From: Pseudomonas syringae
GTDB lineage: Bacteria > Pseudomonadota > Gammaproteobacteria > Pseudomonadales > Pseudomonadaceae
Direction of reading: 5' to 3'
Length of the DNA: 64,000 nucleotides
Assembly (NCBI RefSeq): GCF_021605415.1
Contig: NZ_WKEQ01000013.1
Location: 62,001 to 126,000, forward strand
Shown one piece after another: positions 44,728-55,890 of the stretch (within the stretch, counting starts at the first letter, position 1; each line of letters starts with the position of its first letter). The notes beneath the pieces are model-generated. The model was not told where the DNA came from, made no database searches, and saw only the letters and a list, made by a program, of their open reading frames with translations. The translations under genes were made by a program, and so were the position numbers.

Positions 44728-47562
44728 TTGGACAAGATCCTGATTCGTGGGGCCCGAACCCACAACCTGAAGAACATCGACCTGACCCTGCCACGGGACA
44801 AACTGATCGTCATCACCGGCCTGTCCGGATCCGGCAAGTCATCGCTGGCATTCGACACGCTCTACGCCGAAGGCCAGCGCCGCTATGTTGAATCCCTGTC
44901 GGCCTATGCCCGGCAGTTCCTGTCGATGATGGAAAAACCCGACGTCGACACCATTGAAGGCTTGTCGCCGGCGATTTCCATCGAACAAAAATCGACCTCG
45001 CACAACCCGCGCTCGACAGTCGGCACCATTACCGAAATCTACGATTACCTGCGCTTGCTGTATGCACGTGTTGGTATGCCGCGTTGCCCGGATCACGATA
45101 TTCCTTTGGAAGCGCAGACCGTCAGCCAGATGGTTGACCTGGTGCTGGCCCAGCCTGAAGGCAGCAAACTGATGCTGCTGGCGCCGGTGATCCGCGAGCG
45201 CAAAGGCGAACACCTTTCCGTCTTCGAAGAATTGCGCGCCCAGGGCTTCGTCCGCGCCCGGGTCAACGGCCGGCTCTGCGAGCTGGACGAGTTGCCGAAG
45301 CTGGATAAACAGAAGAAGCATTCGATTGAAGTGGTTGTCGACCGCTTCAAGGTGCGTGCCGATCTGCAGCAACGTCTGGCCGAATCGTTCGAGACCGCGC
45401 TGAAACTCGCGGACGGCATCGCACTGGTGGCGCCGATGGACGACGAGCCGGGCGAAGAGATGATCTTCTCCGCGCGCTTCGCTTGCCCGATTTGCGGCCA
45501 CGCGATCAGCGAACTGGAACCGAAGCTGTTCTCCTTCAACAACCCGGCCGGCGCCTGCCCGACGTGTGATGGCCTGGGGGTTAAGCAGTTCTTCGATATC
45601 AAACGACTGGTCAACGGTGAGCTGACCCTCGCGGAGGGCGCGATTCGCGGTTGGGACAGGCGTAACGTCTATTACTTCCAGATGCTCGGATCACTGGCTT
45701 CGCATTACAAGTTCAGCCTGGAGGTACCGTTCAACGAATTGCCGAGCGATCAGCAAAAGTACCTTCTGCACGGCAGCGGCTCGCAGAACGTCGATTTCAA
45801 ATACCTGAATGATCGCGGCGATATCGTCAAACGCTCACATCCGTTCGAGGGCATCGTGCCGAACCTGGAGCGCCGTTATCGTGAGACCGAGTCGGCTTCG
45901 GTGCGCGAAGAACTGGCTAAATTCCTCAGCACGCAGTCGTGCCCGGATTGCCGTGGCACCCGCCTGCGTCGGGAAGCGCGGCACGTCTGGGTCGGCGAGA
46001 AAACCCTGCCGGCGGTGACCAATCTGCCGATCGGGGATGCCTGCGAATATTTCGGCAAGTTGAAACTGACCGGCCGCCGCGGAGAGATTGCCGACAAGAT
46101 CCTCAAGGAAATCCGCGAACGTCTGCAATTTCTGGTCAACGTTGGCCTGGATTACCTGTCGCTGGATCGCAGCGCCGACACGTTGTCCGGCGGAGAGGCG
46201 CAGCGTATTCGTCTGGCCAGCCAGATCGGTGCCGGTCTGGTAGGCGTTCTGTACATCCTCGACGAACCGTCCATTGGCTTGCATCAACGGGACAACGACC
46301 GATTGCTGGGCACGCTCAAGCATCTGCGCGATATCGGTAACACGGTGATCGTGGTCGAGCATGACGAGGATGCTATTCGCCTCGCTGACTACGTTGTGGA
46401 CATCGGCCCGGGCGCTGGCGTCCACGGCGGACATATCGTGGCCGAGGGCACGCCGGACGAAGTCATGGCGCATCCGGATTCCCTGACCGGCAAATACCTG
46501 TCGGGGCGCGTGAAAATCGAAGTGCCGGCGAAACGTACACCACGCAACAAGAAACTGAACCTGTCGCTCAGAGGCGCACGCGGCAACAACCTGCGCAACG
46601 TCGACCTGGATATTCCGATTGGTTTGCTGACATGCGTGACCGGGGTTTCCGGCTCGGGCAAATCGACGCTGATCAACAACACGCTGTTCCCGCTCAGCGC
46701 GACCGCGCTCAACGGTGCAACGACACTGGAAGCCGCGGCACACGACAGCATTAAAGGCCTGGAGCATCTGGACAAGGTTGTCGACATCGACCAAAGCCCG
46801 ATTGGTCGGACGCCGCGTTCCAACCCGGCGACCTACACCGGGCTGTTCACGCCGATCCGCGAGTTATTCGCTGGCGTGCCGGAATCCCGCTCCCGTGGTT
46901 ATGGCCCGGGACGTTTCTCCTTCAACGTTAAAGGTGGGCGCTGCGAGGCTTGCCAGGGCGATGGCCTGATCAAGGTGGAAATGCACTTTCTACCGGACAT
47001 CTATGTGCCGTGCGATGTGTGCAAGAGCAAGCGTTATAACCGCGAAACCCTTGAGATCAAATACAAGGGCAAGAGCATCCACGAAACCCTCGAGATGACG
47101 ATCGAGGAAGCGCGGGAATTCTTTGACGCGGTTCCTGCATTGGCGCGCAAGCTGCAAACGTTGATGGATGTCGGTCTTTCATACATCAAGCTCGGCCAGT
47201 CGGCGACGACGTTGTCCGGTGGTGAAGCGCAACGGGTCAAGCTGTCCCGTGAGCTGTCCAAACGCGATACCGGCAAGACCCTGTACATCCTCGATGAGCC
47301 GACGACCGGTCTGCACTTCGCTGATATCCAGCAGTTGCTCGATGTGCTACATCGCTTGCGCGACCACGGCAATACCGTGGTGGTGATCGAGCACAACCTT
47401 GACGTGATCAAGACCGCCGACTGGCTGGTGGATCTCGGCCCGGAGGGTGGCTCGAAAGGTGGACAGATCATTGCCACCGGAACGCCGGAAGAAGTCGCCG
47501 AGATGAAACAGTCCCATACTGGCTACTACCTTAAACCCTTGCTAATCCGCGACCGGGCCTGA
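44728..47562 (+). CDS. uvrA: Excinuclease ABC subunit A
   Basis: A 944-residue damage sensor of nucleotide excision repair. It carries two ABC ATPase units (GLSGSGKSS near residue 31, GVSGSGKST near residue 640; [16 protein letters not shown] and [16 protein letters not shown]) and zinc motifs ([18 protein letters not shown] and [20 protein letters not shown]). The start is the TTG at 44728, five bases after GAGG; it gives [19 protein letters not shown], the normal N-terminus, whereas the upstream ATG at 44656 adds 24 unrelated residues. No LexA box was found upstream. Confidence 0.98.
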   Translation: MDKILIRGARTHNLKNIDLTLPRDKLIVITGLSGSGKSSLAFDTLYAEGQRRYVESLSAYARQFLSMMEKPDVDTIEGLSPAISIEQKSTSHNPRSTVGTITEIYDYLRLLYARVGMPRCPDHDIPLEAQTVSQMVDLVLAQPEGSKLMLLAPVIRERKGEHLSVFEELRAQGFVRARVNGRLCELDELPKLDKQKKHSIEVVVDRFKVRADLQQRLAESFETALKLADGIALVAPMDDEPGEEMIFSARFACPICGHAISELEPKLFSFNNPAGACPTCDGLGVKQFFDIKRLVNGELTLAEGAIRGWDRRNVYYFQMLGSLASHYKFSLEVPFNELPSDQQKYLLHGSGSQNVDFKYLNDRGDIVKRSHPFEGIVPNLERRYRETESASVREELAKFLSTQSCPDCRGTRLRREARHVWVGEKTLPAVTNLPIGDACEYFGKLKLTGRRGEIADKILKEIRERLQFLVNVGLDYLSLDRSADTLSGGEAQRIRLASQIGAGLVGVLYILDEPSIGLHQRDNDRLLGTLKHLRDIGNTVIVVEHDEDAIRLADYVVDIGPGAGVHGGHIVAEGTPDEVMAHPDSLTGKYLSGRVKIEVPAKRTPRNKKLNLSLRGARGNNLRNVDLDIPIGLLTCVTGVSGSGKSTLINNTLFPLSATALNGATTLEAAAHDSIKGLEHLDKVVDIDQSPIGRTPRSNPATYTGLFTPIRELFAGVPESRSRGYGPGRFSFNVKGGRCEACQGDGLIKVEMHFLPDIYVPCDVCKSKRYNRETLEIKYKGKSIHETLEMTIEEAREFFDAVPALARKLQTLMDVGLSYIKLGQSATTLSGGEAQRVKLSRELSKRDTGKTLYILDEPTTGLHFADIQQLLDVLHRLRDHGNTVVVIEHNLDVIKTADWLVDLGPEGGSKGGQIIATGTPEEVAEMKQSHTGYYLKPLLIRDRA

Positions 47563-47575
47563 CCGACGCCCATGA

Positions 47576-47615
47576 AAAAGCCTCTGTCACTTCATCCGTG
47601 ACAGGGGCTTTTTTT
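47576..47615. terminator. Bidirectional terminator between uvrA and ftnA/bfrA
   Basis: AAAAAGCC(T)CTGTCA, nine bases, TGACAGGGGCTTTTTTT: a long stem with a T run for uvrA and an A run on the opposite side, between convergent genes. Confidence 0.93.
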
Positions 47616-47628
47616 CATCGTTTTGCAA

Positions 47629-48093
47629 TCAGGCTTGGGATTGCAGGTAATTCTCGAGACCGAGCAACTTGATCAGGCCCAACTGCTTTTCAAGCCAATA
47701 GGTGTGATCTTCTTCGGTGTCGTTGAGCTGAACCCGCAGGATCTCGCGGCTGACGTAATCCTTGTGTTGCTCGCAAAGCTCGATGCCTTTGCACAACGCG
47801 GCACGAACTTTATATTCCAGACGCAGATCGGCTTCGAGCATGGTCGGAACCGTAGTGCCGACATCCAGGTCATCCGGGCGCATGCGCGGCGTCCCTTCGA
47901 GCATCAGGATCCGACGCATCAAAGCATCGGCATGACCGGCTTCTTCTTCCATTTCGTGGTTGATGCGCTCGTAGAGCTTGGTGAACCCCCAGTCCTCATA
48001 CATCCGCGAATGAACGAAATATTGGTCACGCGCGGCCAGCTCGCCGGTCAGCAACGTGTTGAGGTAATCGATTACATCTGGGTGGCCTTGCAT
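47629..48093 (-). CDS. ftnA: Bacterial ferritin FtnA (often annotated bacterioferritin BfrA)
   Basis: A 154-residue iron-storage protein. Diiron ligands are present: E18 ([12 protein letters not shown]), E51 and H54 ([10 protein letters not shown]), then E93 and the late EEDH group. At the position where bacterioferritins have the heme-ligand Met52 this protein has Ala52, so it should not bind heme in the usual way. P. aeruginosa PA4235, in the same place beside katA, was renamed FtnA for this reason. The ATG at 48091-48093 gives the family length. Confidence 0.92.
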   Translation of the reverse strand: MQGHPDVIDYLNTLLTGELAARDQYFVHSRMYEDWGFTKLYERINHEMEEEAGHADALMRRILMLEGTPRMRPDDLDVGTTVPTMLEADLRLEYKVRAALCKGIELCEQHKDYVSREILRVQLNDTEEDHTYWLEKQLGLIKLLGLENYLQSQA

Positions 48094-48209
48094 CGCCCTA
48101 CATCTCCCTGCCTGAAAGCCTGTAGTTTGAACCAACATGACTGGAAGGTCACCCTTCATGCGCAATAAAAGCGAAGAAAGTCTGAGAAAAGTAGCCGAAA
48201 TAACGCAAA

Positions 48210-48231
48210 AACCGCCCGAATGAGGGCGGTT
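48210..48231 (-). terminator. Terminator downstream of katA
   Basis: On the minus strand AACCGCCC, six bases, GGGCGGTT and then a T run. It separates katA from ftnA, so ftnA likely has its own promoter. Confidence 0.9.
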
Positions 48232-48242
48232 CTGCTTCTCGT

Positions 48243-49697
48243 TTAGACTTCGTTAAGCTGTACGTTAAGCAGCTTTGCGATTGCTTCTCCATACGCCGCA
48301 TCGGCCTTGAAGAAATGCTGCAGTTGACGATCGACCACGTCGCTCGTTACACCAGCCATCGCACCAGCAATATTGCTCACCAGCAACGCCTTCTGATCTT
48401 CATTCATCAGTCGGAACAACGCTCCGGCGTGACTGTAGTAATCGGTGTCTTCGCGGTGATCGTAGCGATCTGCAGCGCCGCTCAAAGCCAATGCCGGTTC
48501 TGCGTAATGCCGCGCCTGCTTCGGCGATTCGACATAGCTGTTCGGCTCGTAATTCGGTGCTGCGCCGCCATTGCTGCCGAACGCCATCGAACCGTCACGC
48601 TGGTAAGTATTCACCGGGCTACGCGGCGCATTCACTGGCAATTGCTGGTGATTGGTGCCGATGCGGTAGCGGTGTGCGTCGGCGTAAGCAAATACCCGAC
48701 CTTGCAACATGCGGTCAGGCGACAGACCCACACCGGGAACCATGTTGCTCGGCCCGAACGCGGCTTGCTCGACTTCGGCAAAATAGTTCAGCGGATTGCG
48801 ATTCAGTTCCAGCTCACCGACTTCAATCAGCGGGAATTCCTTCTGCGACCAGGTTTTAGTGACGTCGAACGGGTTCTCGTAATGAGCCGCCGCCTGCGCT
48901 TCGGTCATGACCTGCATGCAAACACTCCATTTCGGGAAGTCGCCGCGCTCGATCGCTTCAAACAGGTCGCGTTGTGCGTAGTCCGGATCGGTACCGGCCA
49001 AGCGGGCAGCGTCTGCTGGCGCGAGGTTTTTGATGCCTTGTTTGGTCTTGTAGTGCCATTTCACCCAGTGACGCTCACCTTGGGCGCTTATCAGGCTGTA
49101 TGTGTGACTGCCGAAGCCGTGCATGTGACGGTAGCCGTCGGGAATGCCGCGATCGGAAAACAGAATGGTGACCTGGTGCAGCGCTTCGGGTGAGTGAGAC
49201 CAGAAGTCCCACATCATCTGGGCACTTTTCAGGTTGCTCTGCGGGAGACGTTTTTGCGTGTGGATAAAATCCGGGAATTTAAGCGGGTCACGGATGAAGA
49301 ACACTGGGGTGTTGTTACCAACGATGTCCCAGTTACCTTCTTCGGTGTAGAACTTCAAAGCGAAGCCACGCGGATCGCGCTCAGTATCAGCCGAACCACG
49401 CTCACCACCCACCGTGGAAAAGCGCAGGAACGTCGGTGTTTGTTTACCGACTTCAGAAAACAGCTTCGCACTGGTGTATTCGGTGATGTCGCGGCTGACA
49501 GTAAAAGTGCCGTAGGCGCCCGAGCCTTTAGCATGAACGCGGCGCTCAGGAATGTTTTCACGGTTGAAGTGAGCGAGCTTCTCAATGAGGTGGAAATCAT
49601 CAAGCAGTAACGGGCCGCGAGGGCCGGCGGAGCGGGAATTCTGGTTGTCAGCGACCGGCGCGCCACTGGCGGTCGTAAGCGTTTTGTTTTGGCTCAT
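48243..49697 (-). CDS. katA: Catalase KatA (monofunctional, small-subunit heme catalase)
   Basis: A 484-residue catalase. The catalytic His55 is in [11 protein letters not shown], the asparagine is in [13 protein letters not shown], and the heme tyrosine is in [14 protein letters not shown]. The length and [14 protein letters not shown] text fit the clade 3 housekeeping catalase KatA. It removes hydrogen peroxide. The ATG at 49695-49697 follows AGAGGAAG. A 37-bp OxyR-like site lies about 65-100 bp upstream. Confidence 0.97.
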   Translation of the reverse strand: MSQNKTLTTASGAPVADNQNSRSAGPRGPLLLDDFHLIEKLAHFNRENIPERRVHAKGSGAYGTFTVSRDITEYTSAKLFSEVGKQTPTFLRFSTVGGERGSADTERDPRGFALKFYTEEGNWDIVGNNTPVFFIRDPLKFPDFIHTQKRLPQSNLKSAQMMWDFWSHSPEALHQVTILFSDRGIPDGYRHMHGFGSHTYSLISAQGERHWVKWHYKTKQGIKNLAPADAARLAGTDPDYAQRDLFEAIERGDFPKWSVCMQVMTEAQAAAHYENPFDVTKTWSQKEFPLIEVGELELNRNPLNYFAEVEQAAFGPSNMVPGVGLSPDRMLQGRVFAYADAHRYRIGTNHQQLPVNAPRSPVNTYQRDGSMAFGSNGGAAPNYEPNSYVESPKQARHYAEPALALSGAADRYDHREDTDYYSHAGALFRLMNEDQKALLVSNIAGAMAGVTSDVVDRQLQHFFKADAAYGEAIAKLLNVQLNEV

Positions 49698-49761
49698 ACG
49701 ATTTTCTTCCTCTGTCAGTCTTGAACTGCCGGCTAATCGGCTTGGCGGGAGTATTGACCAT

Positions 49762-49798
49762 CAACGTTACAGCTACAAATTCATTAACTCGCAGCTAT
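49762..49798 (-). promoter_or_regulatory. Candidate OxyR tetramer site upstream of katA
   Basis: On the minus strand two 15-bp units separated by seven bases fit the OxyR layout ATAG-n-T-nnn-A-n-CTAT: ATAGCTGCGAGTTAA and GTAGCTGTAACGTTG. Six of the ten defined bases match in the second and eight of ten in the first; the spacing (15-7-15) is exact. It is centred about 80 bp before the katA start. Confidence 0.55.
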
Positions 49799-49892
49799 CA
49801 ATAGAAAAATACTAACGATCGATTCCAGCACATAGTGGCAACAGAGTCAGGAGGAAGCTTGTATGAATGAGGCTTTTCCTACAGGCACAAAA

Positions 49893-49913
49893 AACCGGGC
49901 ACAAGGCCCGGTT
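49893..49913 (-). terminator. Terminator of the alpha ribosomal operon
   Basis: On the minus strand AACCGGGC, five bases, GCCCGGTT, then TTTT. It lies 20 bp after the rplQ stop and ends the operon. Confidence 0.93.
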
Positions 49914-49933
49914 CTTCGTTTCAGACTGACGTC

Positions 49934-50320
49934 TTACTCAGCGGATACAGCTTCACCGCCGGTAGCACGATCAACCAACTCGACGTACGCCATAGGCGCG
50001 TTGTCGCCAGCGCGGAAACCGCACTTGAGGATGCGCAGGTAGCCACCCTCACGGGTAGCGTAACGCTTGCCCAGGTCGTTGAAGAGCTTACCAACGATAG
50101 CTTTCGAACGAGTACGGTCGAAAGCCAGACGGCGGTTAGCCAGGCTGTCTGTCTTGGCCAGAGTGATCAGCGGCTCGGCAACGCGGCGCAGTTCTTTGGC
50201 TTTTGGCAGAGTAGTTTTGATCAGCTCGTGCTCGAACAGCGACACCGCCATGTTCTGGAACATAGCCTTGCGGTGCGAGCTGGTGCGGCTCAGGTGACGA
50301 CCACTTTTACGATGACGCAT
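49934..50320 (-). CDS. rplQ: 50S ribosomal protein L17
   Basis: 128 residues; [20 protein letters not shown] is the invariant start of L17. It is the last gene of the alpha operon, 42 bp after rpoA, and is followed by a strong terminator. The length matches the Pseudomonas protein. Confidence 0.98.
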   Translation of the reverse strand: MRHRKSGRHLSRTSSHRKAMFQNMAVSLFEHELIKTTLPKAKELRRVAEPLITLAKTDSLANRRLAFDRTRSKAIVGKLFNDLGKRYATREGGYLRILKCGFRAGDNAPMAYVELVDRATGGEAVSAE

Positions 50321-50362
50321 GGTTCATTCCTTACCAAACACTACGTTCGGTGATTACGACGA

Positions 50363-51364
50363 TCAGGCAGTCGCCTTGTCGTCCTTCTTAAGACTTGCAG
50401 GCGGCCAGTTGTCGAGGCGCATGCCGAGGGACAGACCGCGGGAGGCCAGAACGTCCTTGATTTCAGTCAAGGATTTCTTGCCCAGGTTCGGAGTCTTCAA
50501 CAGCTCTACTTCGGTACGCTGAATCAGGTCGCCGATGTAGTAGATGTTTTCCGCCTTAAGGCAGTTAGCCGAACGTACAGTCAGTTCCAGATCGTCAACC
50601 GGGCGAAGCAGGATCGGATCGATCTCGTCTTCCTGCTCGATAACCACTGGCTCACTGTCACCCTTGAGGTCGACGAACGCAGCCAACTGCTGTTGCAGAA
50701 TGGTTGCAGCGCGGCGGATAGCCTCTTCAGGATCCAGGGTACCGTTGGTTTCCAGATCAATAACCAGCTTGTCCAGGTTGGTACGCTGCTCGACACGGGC
50801 GTTTTCCACCACGTATGCGATACGGCGAACCGGGCTGAACGAAGAGTCGAGCTGCAAGCGACCGATGCTGCGGCTTTCGTCTTCATCGCTCTGACGCGAG
50901 TCGGCTGGTTCATAACCACGACCACGAGCTACGGTGAGCTTCATGTTCAGGGCGCCGTTAGACGCCAGGTTAGCGATTACGTGATCGGGATTAACGATCT
51001 CGACATCATGATCCAGCTGAATATCGGCAGCGGTAACCACCCCCGAACCCTTCTTCGACAAGGTCAGCGTAACTTCGTCACGACCGTGCAGCTTGATAGC
51101 CAGACCTTTAAGGTTCAACAGGATTTCAATTACATCTTCCTGTACACCTTCGATGGCGCTGTACTCATGGAGTACACCGTCAATCTCGGCCTCGACTACT
51201 GCGCAGCCGGGCATTGAGGACAACAGGATGCGTCGCAGCGCGTTGCCCAGGGTGTGGCCAAAACCACGCTCGAGAGGCTCGAGAGTGATCTTGGCGCGGG
51301 TTGGACTGACAACCTGCACATCAATATGGCGGGGTGTCAGGAACTCATTTACCGAAATCTGCAT
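50363..51364 (-). CDS. rpoA: RNA polymerase alpha subunit
   Basis: A 333-residue subunit. The N-terminal assembly domain includes [21 protein letters not shown] near residue 33. After a flexible linker, the C-terminal DNA-binding domain (residues about 245-320) includes [20 protein letters not shown] and [13 protein letters not shown], which contact UP elements and activators. It sits between rpsD and rplQ as usual. Confidence 0.98.
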   Translation of the reverse strand: MQISVNEFLTPRHIDVQVVSPTRAKITLEPLERGFGHTLGNALRRILLSSMPGCAVVEAEIDGVLHEYSAIEGVQEDVIEILLNLKGLAIKLHGRDEVTLTLSKKGSGVVTAADIQLDHDVEIVNPDHVIANLASNGALNMKLTVARGRGYEPADSRQSDEDESRSIGRLQLDSSFSPVRRIAYVVENARVEQRTNLDKLVIDLETNGTLDPEEAIRRAATILQQQLAAFVDLKGDSEPVVIEQEDEIDPILLRPVDDLELTVRSANCLKAENIYYIGDLIQRTEVELLKTPNLGKKSLTEIKDVLASRGLSLGMRLDNWPPASLKKDDKATA

Positions 51365-51386
51365 GGATGCACCTATTTTCTAGCCC

Positions 51387-52007
51387 TTACTTGGAGTAGA
51401 GCTCGACAATCAGGCTTTCGTTGATGTCGGCGGACAGATCACTGCGAGCTGGAACGTTCTTGAAAACGCCCGACTTCTTCTCAGTGTCTACTTCTACCCA
51501 TTCTACGCGGCCACGTTGGGCACACAGATCGAGAGCTTGGACAATGCGAAGTTGGTTTTTTGCTTTCTCGCGAACTGCGACCACGTCACCAGCACGAACC
51601 TGGTAGGACGGAACGTTTACGGTCTGACCGTTAACGCTGATCGACTTGTGCGATACCAGCTGACGGGATTCGGCACGAGTAGAACCAAAGCCCATACGGT
51701 ATACAACGTTGTCCAGACGGCATTCGAGCAGTTGCAGCAGGTTTTCACCGGTTGCACCTTTCTTGCCAGCAGCTTCTTTGTAGTAGCCGCTGAATTGACG
51801 CTCGAGAACGCCGTAGATACGACGTACCTTCTGCTTTTCACGCAGTTGGGTGCCGTAGTCGGACTGGCGACCGCGGCGTTGGCCGTGGATACCAGGTGCT
51901 GCTTCAATGTTGCACTTCGATTCGATCGCGCGCACGCCGCTCTTCAGGAAGAGATCGGTGCCTTCGCGACGAGCGAGTTTGCATTTTGGACCAATGTAAC
52001 GAGCCAT
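51387..52007 (-). CDS. rpsD: 30S ribosomal protein S4
   Basis: 206 residues; [19 protein letters not shown] starts the protein and the S4 RNA-binding domain is [21 protein letters not shown]4 nucleates 16S rRNA assembly and, in E. coli, represses the alpha operon by binding its leader; the candidate leader here is at 52803-52932. It lies 18 bp after rpsK. Confidence 0.98.
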   Translation of the reverse strand: MARYIGPKCKLARREGTDLFLKSGVRAIESKCNIEAAPGIHGQRRGRQSDYGTQLREKQKVRRIYGVLERQFSGYYKEAAGKKGATGENLLQLLECRLDNVVYRMGFGSTRAESRQLVSHKSISVNGQTVNVPSYQVRAGDVVAVREKAKNQLRIVQALDLCAQRGRVEWVEVDTEKKSGVFKNVPARSDLSADINESLIVELYSK

Positions 52008-52025
52008 TCTTTACAATCTCCTGGA

Positions 52026-52415
52026 TTACACGCGGCGCTTCTTCGGCGGACGGCACCCGTTGTGCGGGATTGGCGTCACGTCGGTGATGCTGGCGATCTT
52101 ATAGCCACAGCCGTTCAAAGCACGGACAGCAGACTCACGACCTGGACCTGGACCTTTGACGTTGACGTCGAGGTTTTTCAGGCCATATTCCAGCGCAGCT
52201 TGACCAGCACGTTCAGCAGCTACTTGAGCAGCAAACGGGGTGGACTTGCGGGAACCGCGGAAACCCGAACCACCGGAGGTAGCCCAGGAAAGAGCGTTAC
52301 CTTGACGGTCGGTGATGGTCACGATGGTGTTGTTAAAAGATGCATGGATGTGGGCGATGCCATCAACCACTGTCTTTTTAACTTTTTTACGAGGACGAGC
52401 AGCAGGTTTTGCCAT
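52026..52415 (-). CDS. rpsK: 30S ribosomal protein S11
   Basis: 129 residues with [20 protein letters not shown] near residue 20 and the C-terminal [18 protein letters not shown], both diagnostic. It forms part of the 30S platform near the mRNA exit. It lies in the alpha operon between rpsM and rpsD. Confidence 0.98.
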   Translation of the reverse strand: MAKPAARPRKKVKKTVVDGIAHIHASFNNTIVTITDRQGNALSWATSGGSGFRGSRKSTPFAAQVAAERAGQAALEYGLKNLDVNVKGPGPGRESAVRALNGCGYKIASITDVTPIPHNGCRPPKKRRV

Positions 52416-52445
52416 GATTAAATTCCTGTCGATTCGCTGGGGCGA

Positions 52446-52802
52446 TTACTTGCGGATCGGCTTACGCGGACCTTTACGGGTACGCGCGTTGGTCTTGGTA
52501 CGCTGACCGCGTACTGGAAGACCGCGACGATGACGCAGACCGCGATAGCAACCGAGGTCCATCAAGCGCTTGATTTTCATGTTGATTTCGCGACGCAGGT
52601 CACCTTCAGTGGTGAACTTCGCCACTTCGCCACGCAGCTGTTCAATTTGCTCGTCGCTCAGATCCTTGATCTTTGCGGCTGGGTTTACCCCAGTCTCTGC
52701 ACAGATTTTCTGTGCAGTTGTGCGACCAACACCATAGATGTAGGTCAGCGAGATAACAGTATGCTTGTTATCTGGAATGTTAACGCCTGCAATACGGGCC
52801 AT
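52446..52802 (-). CDS. rpsM: 30S ribosomal protein S13
   Basis: 118 residues; [20 protein letters not shown], then [12 protein letters not shown] and the C-terminal [18 protein letters not shown]. It contacts the 50S subunit and the P-site tRNA. It is the first gene after the candidate alpha-operon promoter and leader. Confidence 0.98.
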   Translation of the reverse strand: MARIAGVNIPDNKHTVISLTYIYGVGRTTAQKICAETGVNPAAKIKDLSDEQIEQLRGEVAKFTTEGDLRREINMKIKRLMDLGCYRGLRHRRGLPVRGQRTKTNARTRKGPRKPIRK

Positions 52803-52861
52803 TCAGTGGGACTCCAATTGACAGCTACCTACGCCCCGGAAGCCAAGAAATAGGGCGCGAG

Positions 52862-52890
52862 ATAATATCGCTGTAATAACAAATAATCAA
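52862..52890 (-). promoter_or_regulatory. Candidate sigma-70 promoter of the alpha operon (rpsM-rplQ)
   Basis: On the minus strand TTGATT (52890-52885), 17 bases, TATTAT (52867-52862). The -10 box fits consensus at five of six and the -35 at four of six, with ideal spacing. About 60 bases of leader remain before rpsM, a fitting place for S4 control. A terminator-like hairpin lies just upstream. Confidence 0.6.
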
Positions 52891-52914
52891 CCCGGCAGCG
52901 CACTAGCTACCGGG
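52891..52914 (-). terminator. Terminator-like hairpin after rpmJ
   Basis: On the minus strand CCCGGTAGC, six bases, GCTGCCGGG form a nine-pair stem (one G-T pair), followed by TTGATTATTTGTTATT. It may end or weaken the spc operon transcript after rpmJ; the tail also contains the -35 of the candidate alpha promoter. Confidence 0.7.
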
Positions 52915-52932
52915 CTTGAAGCACAATCACAC

Positions 52933-53049
52933 TCAGCCTTGGCGCTGTTTGTGACGCGGTTCCGCGCTGCAAATTACTCGAACAACACCTTCGCGGCGAA
53001 TAATCTTGCAGTTACGGCACAGCTTTTTCACCGATGCACGAACTTTCAT
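52933..53049 (-). CDS. rpmJ: 50S ribosomal protein L36
   Basis: 38 residues: [20 protein letters not shown] and [14 protein letters not shown]. The cysteines and histidine (CRNC ... C ... H) form the zinc site, so this is the zinc-containing C+ form rather than the zinc-free paralogue made under zinc limitation. It lies 27 bp after secY and closes the spc operon. Confidence 0.97.
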
Positions 53050-53076
53050 CACCAACTCCTCGAACCTTATGGGTAC

Positions 53077-54405
53077 TCAGCGCAACATGCCGCTGCCGTA
53101 ACCCTTCAGGTTGGCTTTCTTCATCAGGGATTCGTACTGGTGCGAAACGAGGTGCGATTGTACTTGGGACATGAAGTCCATCACAACCACGACGACGATC
53201 AGCAACGAGGTCCCGCCAAGGTAGAACGGAACGTTTGCTGCAACCACCAGGAACTGGGGCAACAAGCATACGGCCGTCATGTATAGAGCACCGAACATGG
53301 TCAAACGAGTCAGAACGCCATCAATGTAGCGCGCAGACTGCTCACCTGGACGGATACCCGGAATAAAGGCACCGGACTTCTTCAGGTTTTCCGCTACGTC
53401 TTTCGGATTGAACATCAACGCCGTATAGAAGAAGCAGAAGAAAATAATCCCTGCACTAAACAGCAGAATATTCAACGGCTGACCAGGAGCGATCGACTGC
53501 GAGATGTCCTGCAACCAGCCCATACCTTCAGACTGACCGAACCAGGCACCCAGCGAAGCCGGGAACAGCAAAATGCTGCTCGCGAAAATAGCCGGAATAA
53601 CACCGGCCATATTCACCTTCAACGGCAAGTGGCTGGTCTGCGCAGCAAAAACCTTGCGGCCTTGCTGACGCTTGGCGTAGTGAACAGCAATACGACGCTG
53701 ACCACGCTCAATGAACACCACGAAACCGATAATCGCTACTGCCAGCAAACCGATGGCAACCAGGGCAAAGATATTGATATCGCCCTGACGTGCAGACTCG
53801 AAAGACTGCCCGATTGCTCTCGGAAGACCGGCGACGATACCCGAAAAAATCAACATCGAGATACCGTTACCTACACCACGCTCAGTAATCTGCTCACCCA
53901 GCCACATCATGAACATTGCGCCAGCCACAAACGTGGACACCGCAACGAAATGGAAGCCAAAGTCACCAGTGAACGCCACGCCCTGCCCTGCCAGACCAAT
54001 GGACATGCCAATAGCCTGAACAAGAGCGAGGACGACGGTGCCGTAGCGGGTGTACTGGCTGATCTTGCGACGGCCAGCTTCACCTTCCTTCTTCAACTGC
54101 TCCAGCTGTGGGCTGACGGCGGTCATCAATTGCATGATGATCGATGCCGAAATGTACGGCATGATCCCCAATGCAAAGATGCTCATCCGCTCCAGCGCAC
54201 CGCCGGAAAACATGTTGAACAAGCTAAGAATGGTCCCCTCATTCTGTCGAAACAGGTCTGCGAGTCGATCAGGGTTGATACCTGGAACCGGGATGTGTGC
54301 GCCTATTCGGTAGACGATAATCGCCAGGAACAGAAAACGCAGACGAGCCCAGAGTTCAGACATACCGCCTTTGCCGAGCGCAGAGAGAGCACCTTGCTTA
54401 GCCAT
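53077..54405 (-). CDS. secY: Protein translocase subunit SecY
   Basis: A 442-residue channel protein with ten membrane helices. [17 protein letters not shown] is near the N-terminus, [17 protein letters not shown] is in the second and third helices, and the C-terminal loop has [13 protein letters not shown]. With SecE and SecG it moves unfolded proteins across the inner membrane. Its ATG directly abuts the rplO stop. Confidence 0.98.
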   Translation of the reverse strand: MAKQGALSALGKGGMSELWARLRFLFLAIIVYRIGAHIPVPGINPDRLADLFRQNEGTILSLFNMFSGGALERMSIFALGIMPYISASIIMQLMTAVSPQLEQLKKEGEAGRRKISQYTRYGTVVLALVQAIGMSIGLAGQGVAFTGDFGFHFVAVSTFVAGAMFMMWLGEQITERGVGNGISMLIFSGIVAGLPRAIGQSFESARQGDINIFALVAIGLLAVAIIGFVVFIERGQRRIAVHYAKRQQGRKVFAAQTSHLPLKVNMAGVIPAIFASSILLFPASLGAWFGQSEGMGWLQDISQSIAPGQPLNILLFSAGIIFFCFFYTALMFNPKDVAENLKKSGAFIPGIRPGEQSARYIDGVLTRLTMFGALYMTAVCLLPQFLVVAANVPFYLGGTSLLIVVVVVMDFMSQVQSHLVSHQYESLMKKANLKGYGSGMLR

Positions 54406-54843
54406 TTATTCCTCGAACTTGCCGCCAGCTGCTTCGATAGCCGCACGCGCACCTTTGGTGGCGCCGATTCCCTTGCCGATAGTGACAGCGCGAGTCACTT
54501 CACCGGACAGCATGATTTTCACACGCTGTACGTTGACGTTGATCACGTTGGCATCTTTCAGGGACTGCACAGTGACGATTTCGCCTTCCACTTTAGCCAG
54601 CTCGGACAGACGCACTTCTGCGCGATCCATGGCTTTCAGGGAAACGAAACCGAACTTCGGCAGGCGACGATGCAGCGGCTGTTGACCGCCTTCAAAGCCT
54701 GGAGCAATGGTGCCACCGGAGCGGGAGGTCTGACCTTTGTGGCCACGGCCACCAGTCTTACCCAAACCGCTACCGATACCACGGCCCGGACGATGCTTTT
54801 CGCGACGGGAACCCGGCGCTGGACTCAGATCATTGAGTTTCAT
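54406..54843 (-). CDS. rplO: 50S ribosomal protein L15
   Basis: 145 residues; [20 protein letters not shown] and the glycine-rich [17 protein letters not shown] are the L15 signature. It binds 23S rRNA late in assembly. It lies three bases after rpmD and its stop abuts the secY start, so translation is probably coupled. Confidence 0.98.
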   Translation of the reverse strand: MKLNDLSPAPGSRREKHRPGRGIGSGLGKTGGRGHKGQTSRSGGTIAPGFEGGQQPLHRRLPKFGFVSLKAMDRAEVRLSELAKVEGEIVTVQSLKDANVINVNVQRVKIMLSGEVTRAVTIGKGIGATKGARAAIEAAGGKFEE

Positions 54844-54846
54844 CGA

Positions 54847-55023
54847 TTAACCCTCGACACGCAGCATGTAGTAAGCCTTGTTGATCATCCCGCGATTCTC
54901 GGGAGTATCCTGGACTTCTACAGTGTGACCGATGCGACGCAGACCGAGACCCTTAACACACAATTTGTGGTTAGGGATGCGGCCGGTCATGCTTTTGATC
55001 AGCGTTACTTTAACGGTAGCCAT
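54847..55023 (-). CDS. rpmD: 50S ribosomal protein L30
   Basis: 58 residues: [20 protein letters not shown], then [20 protein letters not shown] and [12 protein letters not shown]. The ATG at 55021-55023 starts two bases after the rpsE stop. It matches bacterial L30 in length and order within the spc operon. Confidence 0.97.
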
Positions 55024-55025
55024 GA

Positions 55026-55526
55026 TCAGAAGATCTCCTGGACGCTTTTGCCACGCTTGGCGGCAATGGATTCAGGGGATTGCATAGCTTTCAAACCTTT
55101 GAAAGTGGCGTGAACCACGTTTACCGGGTTAGTCGAGCCGTAGCACTTGGCCAGAACGTTCTGAACGCCAGCAACTTCGAGAACGGCACGCATTGCGCCG
55201 CCAGCGATGATACCGGTACCTTCAGAGGCAGGCTGCATGTACACCTTCGAAGCGCCGTGAGCGGACTTCATTGCGTACTGCAGAGTAGTGCCGTTCAGAT
55301 CAACTTGAATCATGTTGCGGCGAGCAGCTTCCATTGCCTTCTGGATCGCAGCAGGCACTTCACGTGACTTGCCACGGCCGAAGCCAACGCGCCCTTTACC
55401 ATCACCCACCACGGTCAACGCGGTGAAAGTGAAGATACGGCCGCCTTTAACGGTTTTGGCTACGCGGTTAACTTGAACCAGCTTCTCAATGTAGCCTTCG
55501 TCGCGCTTTTGGTCGTTATTTGACAT
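55026..55526 (-). CDS. rpsE: 30S ribosomal protein S5
   Basis: 166 residues with an N-terminal double-stranded RNA-binding domain ([20 protein letters not shown]) and [21 protein letters not shown]5 helps decoding accuracy; the residues known as spectinomycin-resistance sites lie in the early KTVKGGR loop, which looks wild type. It lies between rplR and rpmD. Confidence 0.98.
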
Positions 55527-55529
55527 AAC

Positions 55530-55880
55530 TTAGAACTCCAGCCCAGCTTCACGAGCAGCATCAGCCAGCGCTTTAACGCGGCCGTGGTACTTGAAGCCAG
55601 AGCGGTCGAAAGCCACTTGCGAGACGCCAGCGGCCTTAGCACGCGTAGCGACCAGCTGGCCAACCTTTGTGGCCGCGTCGATGTTGCCAGTGGCACCATC
55701 ACGCAGTTCTTTATCCAAAGTCGAGGCGCTTGCCAGGACTTTGTTGCCGTCGGCCGAGATGACCTGGGCGTAGATGTGCTGCGACGAGCGGAACACGCAG
55801 AGACGCACGACTTCGAGTTCGTGCATTTTCAGGCGTGCTTTGCGAGCGCGACGCAGTCGAGTAACTTTTTTGTCGGTCAT
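55530..55880 (-). CDS. rplR: 50S ribosomal protein L18
   Basis: 116 residues: [40 protein letters not shown] and the C-terminal [20 protein letters not shown]. With L5 and L25 it binds 5S rRNA. Three bases separate its stop from rpsE. Confidence 0.98.
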   Translation of the reverse strand: MTDKKVTRLRRARKARLKMHELEVVRLCVFRSSQHIYAQVISADGNKVLASASTLDKELRDGATGNIDAATKVGQLVATRAKAAGVSQVAFDRSGFKYHGRVKALADAAREAGLEF

Positions 55881-55890
55881 TTGCTATGCC

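Noticed and set aside
53629..55113. A 494-codon plus-strand open frame
   Set aside because: It lies opposite secY, rplO, rpmD and rpsE.
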